Origin: Bacteroidia bacterium
GTDB lineage: Bacteria; Bacteroidota; Bacteroidia; Flavobacteriales; Flavobacteriaceae
Reading direction: 5' to 3'
Length of the DNA: 64,000 nucleotides
Assembly (NCBI GenBank): GCA_030431055.1
Contig: JAUIJA010000001.1
Location: forward strand, 496,001 to 560,000
Part shown: piece by piece, positions 56,891 to 64,000 of the stretch
Layout: every line of letters starts with the position of its first letter
Numbering within the stretch: position 1 is the first letter of the stretch
The notes under the pieces: generated by a model
Told to the model about the DNA's origin: nothing
Seen by the model: only the letters and a program-made list of their open reading frames with translations
The model's database searches: none
Translations under genes and position numbers: made by a program

Positions 56891-58980
56891 TTTAAAACTT
56901 GATAAGCAGTTAGTGCAACTAAATAGGCAAATCCGCTCATAACCCCAAGCTGAATGATTGGCCATTTCCACGAATTAGTTTCCTTTTTAACAATCGCTAA
57001 AGTAGAAATACATTGCATCGCAAATGCATAAAAAAGCAACAACGAAATTCCTGTAGCAAAATTGAAAATCTTTTTACCTGTTACTGGGTGGACTTCGGCA
57101 GCCATTTTCTTTTTGATAGTGGACTCTTCTTCACCATGACTTCCTACACTATAAATAGTTGCCAATGTTCCTACAAAAACTTCACGAGCAGCAAACGAAC
57201 TCACAACAGCAACCCCAATTTTCCAATCGTAACCTAGAGGTTTAATTACAGGTTCAATGCTTTTACCCATTATTCCGATGTACGAATTTTCAAGTTGGAA
57301 AGCACTTATTTTATCGTTCAATTCTTCTTCTGAAAGATTTTGATTTTGAGATGTAATTATAGTAGAAGCGTCATCGAAATTTTTCGGTCCATGTGAACCT
57401 AAAAACCATAAAATAACCGATAATGCTAAAATGATTTTTCCAGCACCAGTTACAAAGGCTTTTGTTTTTTCGACAACATTTATGGCTACATTCTTAAATA
57501 ACGGAATTTTATAAGAAGGCATTTCAATTACAAAATAAGATTTGTTTTTAAAATGTAACATTTTGTTTAAAATGTAGGCTGAAAGTATCGCCATTCCAAA
57601 ACCTAAAAGATATAAAGTCATTAAGGTTAATCCTTGTAAACTTAAAAAGCCTAAAACTCTTTTTTCGGGAATGATTAAAGCAATTAAAATAGCATAAACT
57701 GGTAAACGTGCCGAACAAGTGGTAAATGGCGTAACTAAAATGGTAATTAAGCGTTCTTTCCAATTTTCAATATTTCGAGTTCCCATAATTGCCGGAATTG
57801 AACAAGCAGTTCCAGAAATTAGCGGCACTACACTTTTTCCTGAAAGTCCGAAACGACGCATTATTTTATCCATTAAGAAAACGACGCGACTCATGTAACC
57901 ACTTTCTTCTAAAATGGAAATAAATAAGAATAAAAAGGCAATTTGAGGAATAAAAATTACAATTCCGCCAATTCCTGGAATTATTCCGTCAGACAATAAA
58001 TCGGTAAATTTTCCAGCAGGTAAATGTGATTTTGCAAACGAACTTAAATTGGCAAATGTTTCATCGATAAAATCCATAGGAACACTACTCCAATCAAATA
58101 AAAATTGGAAAATCAACATTAAAATTCCGAAGAAAATAACGTAGCCAAAAACTTTATGCGTTAAAATTCGGTCGAGTTTTGCTCTAAAATCAGTTGCTTT
58201 TGAAGGATCAATTTTCTGACCAATTTTCAACGTATCATTGATAAATTGGTAACGTTTGATAGTTTCCTTTTGTTGTAATCTTTTTAAATCGGAATGTGAT
58301 TTTGTAAAAGAACTTTGTATTTCATTTCGTTCCAAATTTAAAAAGTTAACATCTTGTGTAATTACCAACCAAAGTTTGTACAATAATTGATTAGGAAAAG
58401 CATTTCTTAATTTGTCGAAATATTCAACATCAATACTTGAAGCATGCAAACAAGGTTCGGTTGAAAGTTCAGTATAATTTAAAATGATATTTCTTAAATT
58501 ATCTATTCCTTGATTTTTTCTTGAACTAACTAAAGCAATTTTAGTTTTTAGTTCTTTTTCTAATGCTTCAATATTGAGTTCAATACCTTTTAGAGTCATT
58601 CTATCTGCCATATTAATGACAAGAATTGTTGGTATTTCAAGATCTTTTATTTGCGTAAAAAGAAGTAAATTTCGCTTTAAGTTTTCTACTTCAGTAACGA
58701 CAACTGCGACATCTGGAAAATCTTCATTGTTTTTGTTTAAAAGCAACTCAATTACTACATTTTCATCAATCGAACTTGCATTCAAACTATATGTTCCAGG
58801 TAAATCAATTATTTTAGCTTTAACTTCAGATGAAAGTTTAGCATTTCCTTGCTTTTTTTCAACAGTAATGCCAGGATAATTTCCTACTTTTTGGTTTAAA
58901 CCTGTTAATTGATTAAAAACAGAAGTTTTTCCAACGTTTGGATTTCCTATTAAAGCAACTTTTATGGTTTTATTAGACAT
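56887..58980 (-). CDS. feoB: Ferrous iron transporter FeoB
   Basis: 697 residues. Cytosolic G domain: G1 IGNPNVGKTSVFN near 10, G3 DLPGTY near 59, G4 NMAD near 125. The GDI/spacer domain spans about 165-265. The membrane part has two Gate halves with Cys (ISGTACSIPAIMGTRN near 388) and about nine TMs. Moves Fe2+ into the cytoplasm. Four-base spacing from feoA. Confidence 0.97.
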   Translation of the reverse strand: MSNKTIKVALIGNPNVGKTSVFNQLTGLNQKVGNYPGITVEKKQGNAKLSSEVKAKIIDLPGTYSLNASSIDENVVIELLLNKNNEDFPDVAVVVTEVENLKRNLLLFTQIKDLEIPTILVINMADRMTLKGIELNIEALEKELKTKIALVSSRKNQGIDNLRNIILNYTELSTEPCLHASSIDVEYFDKLRNAFPNQLLYKLWLVITQDVNFLNLERNEIQSSFTKSHSDLKRLQQKETIKRYQFINDTLKIGQKIDPSKATDFRAKLDRILTHKVFGYVIFFGILMLIFQFLFDWSSVPMDFIDETFANLSSFAKSHLPAGKFTDLLSDGIIPGIGGIVIFIPQIAFLFLFISILEESGYMSRVVFLMDKIMRRFGLSGKSVVPLISGTACSIPAIMGTRNIENWKERLITILVTPFTTCSARLPVYAILIALIIPEKRVLGFLSLQGLTLMTLYLLGFGMAILSAYILNKMLHFKNKSYFVIEMPSYKIPLFKNVAINVVEKTKAFVTGAGKIILALSVILWFLGSHGPKNFDDASTIITSQNQNLSEEELNDKISAFQLENSYIGIMGKSIEPVIKPLGYDWKIGVAVVSSFAAREVFVGTLATIYSVGSHGEEESTIKKKMAAEVHPVTGKKIFNFATGISLLLFYAFAMQCISTLAIVKKETNSWKWPIIQLGVMSGFAYLVALTAYQVLK

Positions 58981-58983
58981 AAA

Positions 58984-59223
58984 TTATATCAACTGATTTT
59001 CAATTTCAACAACAACTTCATCAGCAGTTTCTTTTCTAATAGCTACATGCGAATCGTTTATGTTAAAATAATAAGGATCGCCAAGAGGAGCAATTTGTAG
59101 CAACTCAACAGTATTGCCAGGCAAACAACCCATTTCTATGAGCTTTAGTGGAATTTCTTCTAAGTTAATGGCTACAATTGTTGCTTTATCTCCAACATTT
59201 AGTTCTGAAAGTAAAACCGACAT
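58984..59223 (-). CDS. feoA: FeoA, FeoB accessory protein
   Basis: 79-residue SH3-like protein. LNVGDKATIVAINLEEIPLK and LIEMGCLPGNTVELL near 10-45 and GDPYYFNINDSHVAIRK near 50-68 are typical. Probably stimulates FeoB. First gene of the feo operon. Confidence 0.95.
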   Translation of the reverse strand: MSVLLSELNVGDKATIVAINLEEIPLKLIEMGCLPGNTVELLQIAPLGDPYYFNINDSHVAIRKETADEVVVEIENQLI

Positions 59224-59247
59224 CCTTATTTAGATTGAATTAAAATA

Positions 59248-59255
59248 CAAATGTA
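59248..59255 (-). promoter_or_regulatory. Putative -7 box of the feo operon
   Basis: The minus strand reads TACATTTG, an exact match. Directly upstream, 59258-59275 (CTAATATTTATAAATTAG) is an imperfect 18-bp palindrome (14 of 18 positions pair) where the -33 region would be, a plausible iron-regulator site. Confidence 0.5.
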
Positions 59256-59300
59256 GCTAATATTTATAAATTAGAACAGATAATTACAGTTTTTGAAGTT

Positions 59301-59957
59301 TTATTGTTCCGATAGAAACTTAATATCTTCTAAAAGTTGTTTAACTTCTTCTAGATTTGTTCCGTCATAAAAACCACGAATTCTCTTTTTCTCGTCTACT
59401 AAAACAAAGTTTTCGGTATGAACCATATCATATAGTTCTTCCGGACTTCCAGTTTTAACTACTAAAAAAGATTTTCGAGCTAAGTAATAGATGTCTTTTT
59501 TGTTTCCGGTTAGCAAATTCCATTTTGAATCTAAAACTCCTTTTTCTTCAGCATATTTTTTAAGGACAGGAACGCTATCAATATCTGGCGTAACTGAAAA
59601 TGAAAGAAGTTTTACATTGTCATTATCTTTAATTTGATTTTGTAACCAAATCATATTATCTGTCATTTTCGGACAAATAGTCGGACAAGTTGTAAAGAAA
59701 AAGTCGGCAACATAAATTTTATCTTTATAATCGTCTTGAGTTATTGTCTTTCCATTTTGATTAATAAAAGAAAAATCTTCTATGGTATGATTATAACCTA
59801 AATGCTGAATTGTAGAATCTACAAGTTCAGGGTTAACATCTCTCGGACTAAATATGGGAAGTGATTTTTTAGGTATTGTAAGTTTATAAATTGCAATAAA
59901 AATTACAATAAGTAAAGCGCCAAAAAAAACAAAAAATATTTTACGATTGTTTAGCAT
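59301..59957 (-). CDS. SCO family protein (copper chaperone/thioredoxin-like)
   Basis: 218 residues. N-terminal TM anchor (about 7-25) and a periplasmic thioredoxin fold with FFTTCPTICPKM near 88-99 (CxxxC copper site) and MVHTENFVLVD near 185 (His ligand). SCO1/SenC proteins deliver copper to the CuA centre of cytochrome oxidase. No oxidase genes are adjacent here. Confidence 0.93.
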   Translation of the reverse strand: MLNNRKIFFVFFGALLIVIFIAIYKLTIPKKSLPIFSPRDVNPELVDSTIQHLGYNHTIEDFSFINQNGKTITQDDYKDKIYVADFFFTTCPTICPKMTDNMIWLQNQIKDNDNVKLLSFSVTPDIDSVPVLKKYAEEKGVLDSKWNLLTGNKKDIYYLARKSFLVVKTGSPEELYDMVHTENFVLVDEKKRIRGFYDGTNLEEVKQLLEDIKFLSEQ

Positions 59958-59974
59958 TTTGCACAGAATTTTTG

Positions 59975-59982
59975 CAAAAATA
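59975..59982 (-). promoter_or_regulatory. Putative -7 box for the SCO gene
   Basis: The minus strand reads TATTTTTG, an exact match, 18 bases before the ATG. Confidence 0.6.
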
Positions 59983-60082
59983 ATCCTTTTAAAAGTTGTA
60001 AAAACGTGATTTTTGTTAAAAAAACAGTAAAAAGTAAAAAAAATAGTATTTTAGCGAAATTAAAAAATATACAGCCCAAAAA

Positions 60083-63000
60083 ATGAAATCTAAACTACTG
60101 ATTTTAAGTGTTTTATTTAGCTCTATTTTGCAAGCGCAATTTATAGCTTCTGCTCCATGGAATGAACAAAATTCTTCTTCAAAAAGAAGTAACAAATCTA
60201 TTGATGAACTAGTTAATGATTTTAACCAATATTGGGAAAATCATGATAAGAATAAAAAAGGTTCTGGATACAAGCCTTTTATGCGCTGGGAAAACCATTG
60301 GCGTAATTTAACAGATAATCAAGGTTATTTAATTTCTGCGGAAGATTTATGGGCGGCTTGGCAAGAGAAAAATAGTGCTAAAGCGCAACGTAATATGTCA
60401 ACAATGGCTTTGCCTCCTAGTAACTGGCAACCTGTAGGACCTTTTACACATACAAATACGGGTTCTTGGTCTTCAGGACAAGGAAGAGTTAATTTTGTTT
60501 ATGAAGATCCAAATAATTCAAATACGATTTATTTAGGTTCTCCAGCAGGTGGTATATGGAAATCTATTGATGCTGGAGTGAATTGGCAACCAATGTCTGA
60601 TTATTTACCACAAATTGGAGTTTCAGGTATTGTTGTCGATCACACAAATTCAAACGTAATTTACATAGCAACAGGTGATAAAGATGCTGCTGATTCCTAT
60701 TCCATAGGAGTTTTAAAATCAACAGATGGTGGAGTAACTTGGAATACAACAGGTTTGTCATTTACGGGTAGTAATAGTTTTGCAGGAGATATTATGATGC
60801 ACCCTTCAAATAATCAAATTTTGTTATGCGCTACAAGTAGCGGACTTTATAAAACAACTGATGCTGGTGTTTCTTGGTCTGTTGTTCAAACAGGAGATTT
60901 TTCTCAAGGAGCTTTGCGTTTTAAACCGAATGACCCAACAATTGTTTATGCAACTGGAAGAACAATAATTACAGGTGTGACAACAGACAGGCTTTACCGT
61001 TCGACAAATACAGGAAATTCTTTTACAAATGTTACATCAGGTTTGCCAGTATCTTCTGGGAGATTGTTACTTGATGTAACACCTGCAAATCAAAACTATG
61101 TTTATATTTTAAGCGCAACGACTAGTTATGCTTTTCAAGGTTTATACCGTTCAACAGATAGTGGGTTGACTTTTACAGCAAGAAATACAACTACTGATGT
61201 TTTTGAATCTTCTCAAGCTTGGTACGATTTAGCTTTAGGCGTTTCAGATACGAATGCTGAGGAAATTTTCACAGGATGTTTAAATGTTTGGAGGTCTAAT
61301 AATGGAGGAACTTCTTTTACTAAAATAAACAATTGGAGTTCACCTTCGGCTCCTTCTTATACACATGCAGATATTCACTACTTAGGGTTTTATGATGGGA
61401 AATTATATGCAGGAACAGATGGTGGAATTTATGTATCTTCTAATAGTGGTGCTAATTTTACCGATTTAACAGCTACAGCTCAAATAGGTCAATTTTATAA
61501 AATAGCTGTTTCTAAACAATCTGTTTCTAATATGGTAGGTGGACTGCAAGATAATGGAGGTTATGGTTATAGCGATGGTCAATGGAAAAACTTTTACGGA
61601 GCTGATGGTATGGATGCAGCCATTGACCCTAATAATCCAAATTTGTATTACGGATTTATTCAAAATGGTAGTTCGCTTTATATAAGTAGTACAGCTGGAG
61701 ATGGAATTACAGGAAGTGTAAGCTCACCTGGCGGGCAAAGTGGTAATTGGGTTACGCCTTTAGCCACAAATAACACTGGGGAATTGTTTTCAGGATTTGC
61801 TGGACTATATAAGTTAGATGGAGGTAATTGGATACAACAAAATATTGGAAGTATAGGATCGGGAAATTTAGAGTTAATTTATATCGACCCTACGAATGAT
61901 GATGTAATGTATGTTGCTAACGAATCTACATTATATAAAAGTACAAATCATGGAGTAAACTTTTCTGCAGTGTATTCTGCTCCTGCAAACATTACATCAA
62001 TAGCGGTAAATTCAAATGATAATAGTATTGTTTATTTAACAACAAGATCTACTTCAGGACAAGTTTTAAAATCAACAAACGGAGGAACTTCTTTTACTAA
62101 TATTACTTCAGGAATTCCAAATATTGGTAAAAATGTAATTGTACATCAAGGACAACACGCAGATAATCCACTATATGTAGGAACAAGTTTAGGAGTTTAT
62201 TATATAGATGACACGATGAGTTCGTGGCAGGCTTTTGATACAAATTTACCAAATGTTTCGGTTACTGATTTAGAAATAAATTTAGTCGATAATAAGCTTG
62301 TAGCTTCAACTTATGGTAGAGGAATTTGGCAAACAGATATACCAGTTCAATTAGCTCCGGATGATGTAAAATTAAAAGCTATTAATAGTCCTAGTACAAA
62401 TATAGGTTGTGGAACAGTAATACCAGAAATTGAAATAGAAAATAATGGATTAAATACTATTACTTCAGTTCAAATTGACTATGAAGTTAGCGGAACTCCA
62501 TATAACACTTCTTGGAGTGGTTCATTAGCATCAGGAGCAACAACTTTGGTTTCGCTTCCATCATTAAGCTTATCTAGAGGAATTCATCCTTTTAGTGTAA
62601 CAACAACGATAATAAATGATGCTTTTTCAGATAATAATACTCGCTTAGTTTCTGTTTATGCAAACGATGAAGGAACTATTGGCTTAGTTAATCCATTTGA
62701 TAACAGCACTGATGAGTTGTTGTCATATAATGAAGGTTCTACAACTTCACAATGGGTAAGAGGTGTTAGAAATGGAGGAGTAATGACAAGTGGTGCTGGA
62801 AATAATGTTTATACGACAAATCTTTCTGGCAACTATCCTGATCAAACAAAATCATATTTAGTGTCTCAATGTTATAATTTAGTCAACGTTTCAAATCCTC
62901 AAATTAGTTTTGATATGAAGTATGATCTAGAAATTAATTGGGATATTATTTATGTTGAATATTCAACGGATTTTGGAGCCAACTGGAATGTTCTTGGCTC

Positions 63001-63493
63001 AATGGGAGCAAATTGGTATAATAGTGATAGAACTCAGTTTACAACAGGTTCTGATTGTTATAATTGTGTAGGTGCCCAATGGACAGGAAGTAATACAACT
63101 AATACTAATTATTCATATCCGTTAGATGCTTTAATTGGAGAAGCAAACGTTATATTTAGAATTGTTTTCCACTCTGATCAATCAGTGAATCAGTTAGGAG
63201 TTAATATTGACAACTTCTTAATTAGCGGAACACTTTCTACAGAAGGGTTTAATAATGATAGTATAACAATTTATCCAAATCCTTCAAAAGGAATTTTCAA
63301 TCTTTCGTTACAGAATATTCAACCTGACGCTATTGAAGTTTATGACATTAACGGACGATTAATTTATAAAGCTTCAAATATTGAAACGAATATTGATATG
63401 AAAATTGATCTAACAGATGTTTCCACTGGAATTTACTTTGTAAAAGTTGAAGCAGATGGTAAAAACATTGTTAAAAGAATTGTTAAAGAATAA
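60083..63493 (+). CDS. Secreted BNR/sortilin-like repeat protein with a T9SS type A sorting domain
   Basis: 1136 residues. Signal peptide (1-19), a short N-terminal region with a WEN-rich helical stretch (about 40-105), then about 600 residues of VPS10/BNR-type propeller repeats with many Asp-box-like units (STDGGVTWNT, TTDAGVSWS, STDSGLTF, SNNGGTSFT, STNHGVNF, STNGGTSF). A CARDB-like adhesion domain (about 765-855) and a concanavalin/Ig-like domain (about 880-1045) follow. The end is a T9SS type A domain (ITIYPNPSKGIFNLSL, GIYFVKVEADGKNIVKR). Secreted or attached to the surface by T9SS. Substrate, probably glycan or peptide, is unknown. Confidence 0.92.
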   Translation: MKSKLLILSVLFSSILQAQFIASAPWNEQNSSSKRSNKSIDELVNDFNQYWENHDKNKKGSGYKPFMRWENHWRNLTDNQGYLISAEDLWAAWQEKNSAKAQRNMSTMALPPSNWQPVGPFTHTNTGSWSSGQGRVNFVYEDPNNSNTIYLGSPAGGIWKSIDAGVNWQPMSDYLPQIGVSGIVVDHTNSNVIYIATGDKDAADSYSIGVLKSTDGGVTWNTTGLSFTGSNSFAGDIMMHPSNNQILLCATSSGLYKTTDAGVSWSVVQTGDFSQGALRFKPNDPTIVYATGRTIITGVTTDRLYRSTNTGNSFTNVTSGLPVSSGRLLLDVTPANQNYVYILSATTSYAFQGLYRSTDSGLTFTARNTTTDVFESSQAWYDLALGVSDTNAEEIFTGCLNVWRSNNGGTSFTKINNWSSPSAPSYTHADIHYLGFYDGKLYAGTDGGIYVSSNSGANFTDLTATAQIGQFYKIAVSKQSVSNMVGGLQDNGGYGYSDGQWKNFYGADGMDAAIDPNNPNLYYGFIQNGSSLYISSTAGDGITGSVSSPGGQSGNWVTPLATNNTGELFSGFAGLYKLDGGNWIQQNIGSIGSGNLELIYIDPTNDDVMYVANESTLYKSTNHGVNFSAVYSAPANITSIAVNSNDNSIVYLTTRSTSGQVLKSTNGGTSFTNITSGIPNIGKNVIVHQGQHADNPLYVGTSLGVYYIDDTMSSWQAFDTNLPNVSVTDLEINLVDNKLVASTYGRGIWQTDIPVQLAPDDVKLKAINSPSTNIGCGTVIPEIEIENNGLNTITSVQIDYEVSGTPYNTSWSGSLASGATTLVSLPSLSLSRGIHPFSVTTTIINDAFSDNNTRLVSVYANDEGTIGLVNPFDNSTDELLSYNEGSTTSQWVRGVRNGGVMTSGAGNNVYTTNLSGNYPDQTKSYLVSQCYNLVNVSNPQISFDMKYDLEINWDIIYVEYSTDFGANWNVLGSMGANWYNSDRTQFTTGSDCYNCVGAQWTGSNTTNTNYSYPLDALIGEANVIFRIVFHSDQSVNQLGVNIDNFLISGTLSTEGFNNDSITIYPNPSKGIFNLSLQNIQPDAIEVYDINGRLIYKASNIETNIDMKIDLTDVSTGIYFVKVEADGKNIVKRIVKE

Positions 63494-63523
63494 TACAATT
63501 CTACAGGTTTTAAAACAAAAAGT

Positions 63524-63531
63524 TATATTTG
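63524..63531 (+). promoter_or_regulatory. Putative -7 box for the M13 peptidase gene
   Basis: TATATTTG is an exact match to TAnnTTTG, 28 bases before the ATG at 63560. Confidence 0.55.
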
Positions 63532-63559
63532 TTAGATAACTTTCTTTAAACCAATCAAA

Positions 63560-64000
63560 ATGAAAAAAACAATACTTAAAGGAAGCTTAGGCTTCCTTTT
63601 TCTTTTGTCGCTATTTAATTCTTGTAAATCGAATCAAGAAGTAGCGCAAACAGAAGTTAAACAAGAATCAAAAAAGGAAACGCCTGGTATCAACACTAGC
63701 TTTATGGATACTAGCGTAGATCCAGCTGATGATTTCTTCCGTTATGTAAACGGAACATGGTTAGATAAAACTGAAATTCCTGCAGATAGAACACGTTGGG
63801 GAAGTTTTGATGAACTTCGTAAAAATACTGACGATGATGTAATGGCAATTTTAAAAGAAGCTTTAGCTGATGAAACAATTGATCCAAATTCTGATCAAGG
63901 TAAAGCGCTAAGTTTATATAAATCGGTTTTAGACACGGTAAGTCGTAATAAAATGGGCGTTTCTCCTTTGAAACCTTATTTAGCTAAAATCGATAAAATT
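63560..64000 (+). CDS. M13-family metallopeptidase, N-terminal part (runs off the window)
   Basis: 147 codons are visible and the frame is open to the last base. Lipoprotein signal peptide (LFLLSLFNSC, Cys near 24), a charged linker, then SVDPADDFFRYVNGTWLDKT, which is the N-terminal signature of neprilysin-like M13 (PepO-type) peptidases. The zinc motif HExxH would lie outside the window. Probably a periplasm or surface endopeptidase. Confidence 0.88.
   Translation, partial: MKKTILKGSLGFLFLLSLFNSCKSNQEVAQTEVKQESKKETPGINTSFMDTSVDPADDFFRYVNGTWLDKTEIPADRTRWGSFDELRKNTDDDVMAILKEALADETIDPNSDQGKALSLYKSVLDTVSRNKMGVSPLKPYLAKIDKI

Noticed and set aside
56891..56971. Longer frame of the FeoB-associated protein
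   Set aside because: It is a shadow of feoB in another frame; the ATG overlapping the feoB stop gives the expected small protein.
1..64000. tRNA, rRNA, riboswitch, CRISPR array, transposase or prophage
   Set aside because: I looked in the gaps and found no cloverleaf, rRNA-like block, known aptamer core, spacer array, transposase or phage gene. Short or diverged cases could be missed without a covariance search.

Overview
The window looks like the chromosome of a marine or freshwater flavobacterium (Bacteroidota, Flavobacterium or a close relative). The DNA is AT-rich, Shine-Dalgarno sites are weak or absent, and many genes are preceded by the Bacteroidota -7 box TAnnTTTG. It encodes the gliding lipoprotein GldH, a protein with a type IX secretion (T9SS) C-terminal sorting domain, a HU-CCDC81/SPOR protein and a TonB-dependent receptor. 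I saw no rRNA, tRNA, CRISPR array, prophage or complete insertion sequence. No gene-free gap exceeds 300 bases. All family calls come from reading motifs; no database search was run.

Layout. 1-8,900: end of an AraC regulator, a PaaE-like reductase, a PadR pair, a thioesterase, a HU/SPOR envelope protein, a cytochrome c, a two-component system divergent from a DUF1573 protein, and ogt. 8,900-16,100: a serine hydrolase, a PolB-like exonuclease, a GIY-YIG nuclease cassette bounded by repeats, a fused SpmA/SpmB-like protein, fumarase and an RlmI-like methyltransferase. 16,200-22,000 (minus strand): ricT-gldH-PBP1A followed by scoA and scoB, with a four-helix-bundle (S23-type) gene wedged between scoA and scoB. 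22,100-25,000: a trhO-trhP-ferredoxin operon for wobble-uridine hydroxylation. 25,150-27,400: a tiny Tat-lipoprotein with YYDDG repeats coupled to a GT4-GT9 fusion glycosyltransferase. 27,400-35,400: recA, a lipoprotein, an ECF sigma factor with a membrane-spanning beta-barrel partner, plsC, trpS, dprA and a CNNM/CBS protein.

35,400-49,700 is a heme locus. The minus-strand operon hemA-hemC-trkH-trkA-hemD-hemE-(CdiI-like immunity gene)-hemF-hemB faces away from an AraC regulator followed by hemH, a MATE transporter, hemJ, an orphan NtrY-like kinase and a crotonase. 50,500-64,000 holds lipid and redox genes, then a metal locus (TonB receptor, DtxR/MntR-type regulator, ZIP transporter, feoA-feoB and a Cys-rich FeoB partner), an SCO protein, a giant T9SS-exported BNR-repeat protein and the start of an M13 metallopeptidase.

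Best leads: (1) the YYDDG-repeat Tat peptide coupled to the two-domain glycosyltransferase, which looks like an uncharacterised peptide-modification system; (2) a GIY-YIG nuclease gene bracketed by inverted copies of a dispersed palindromic repeat that recurs across the window; (3) TrhO and TrhP sharing a homologous C-terminal domain in one operon with a ferredoxin; (4) an immunity-type gene and K+ transport genes built into the heme operon; (5) four phased ATTAACA-like repeats between a two-component system and DUF1573; (6) a single polypeptide that seems to link an inner-membrane anti-sigma-like end to an outer-membrane barrel.
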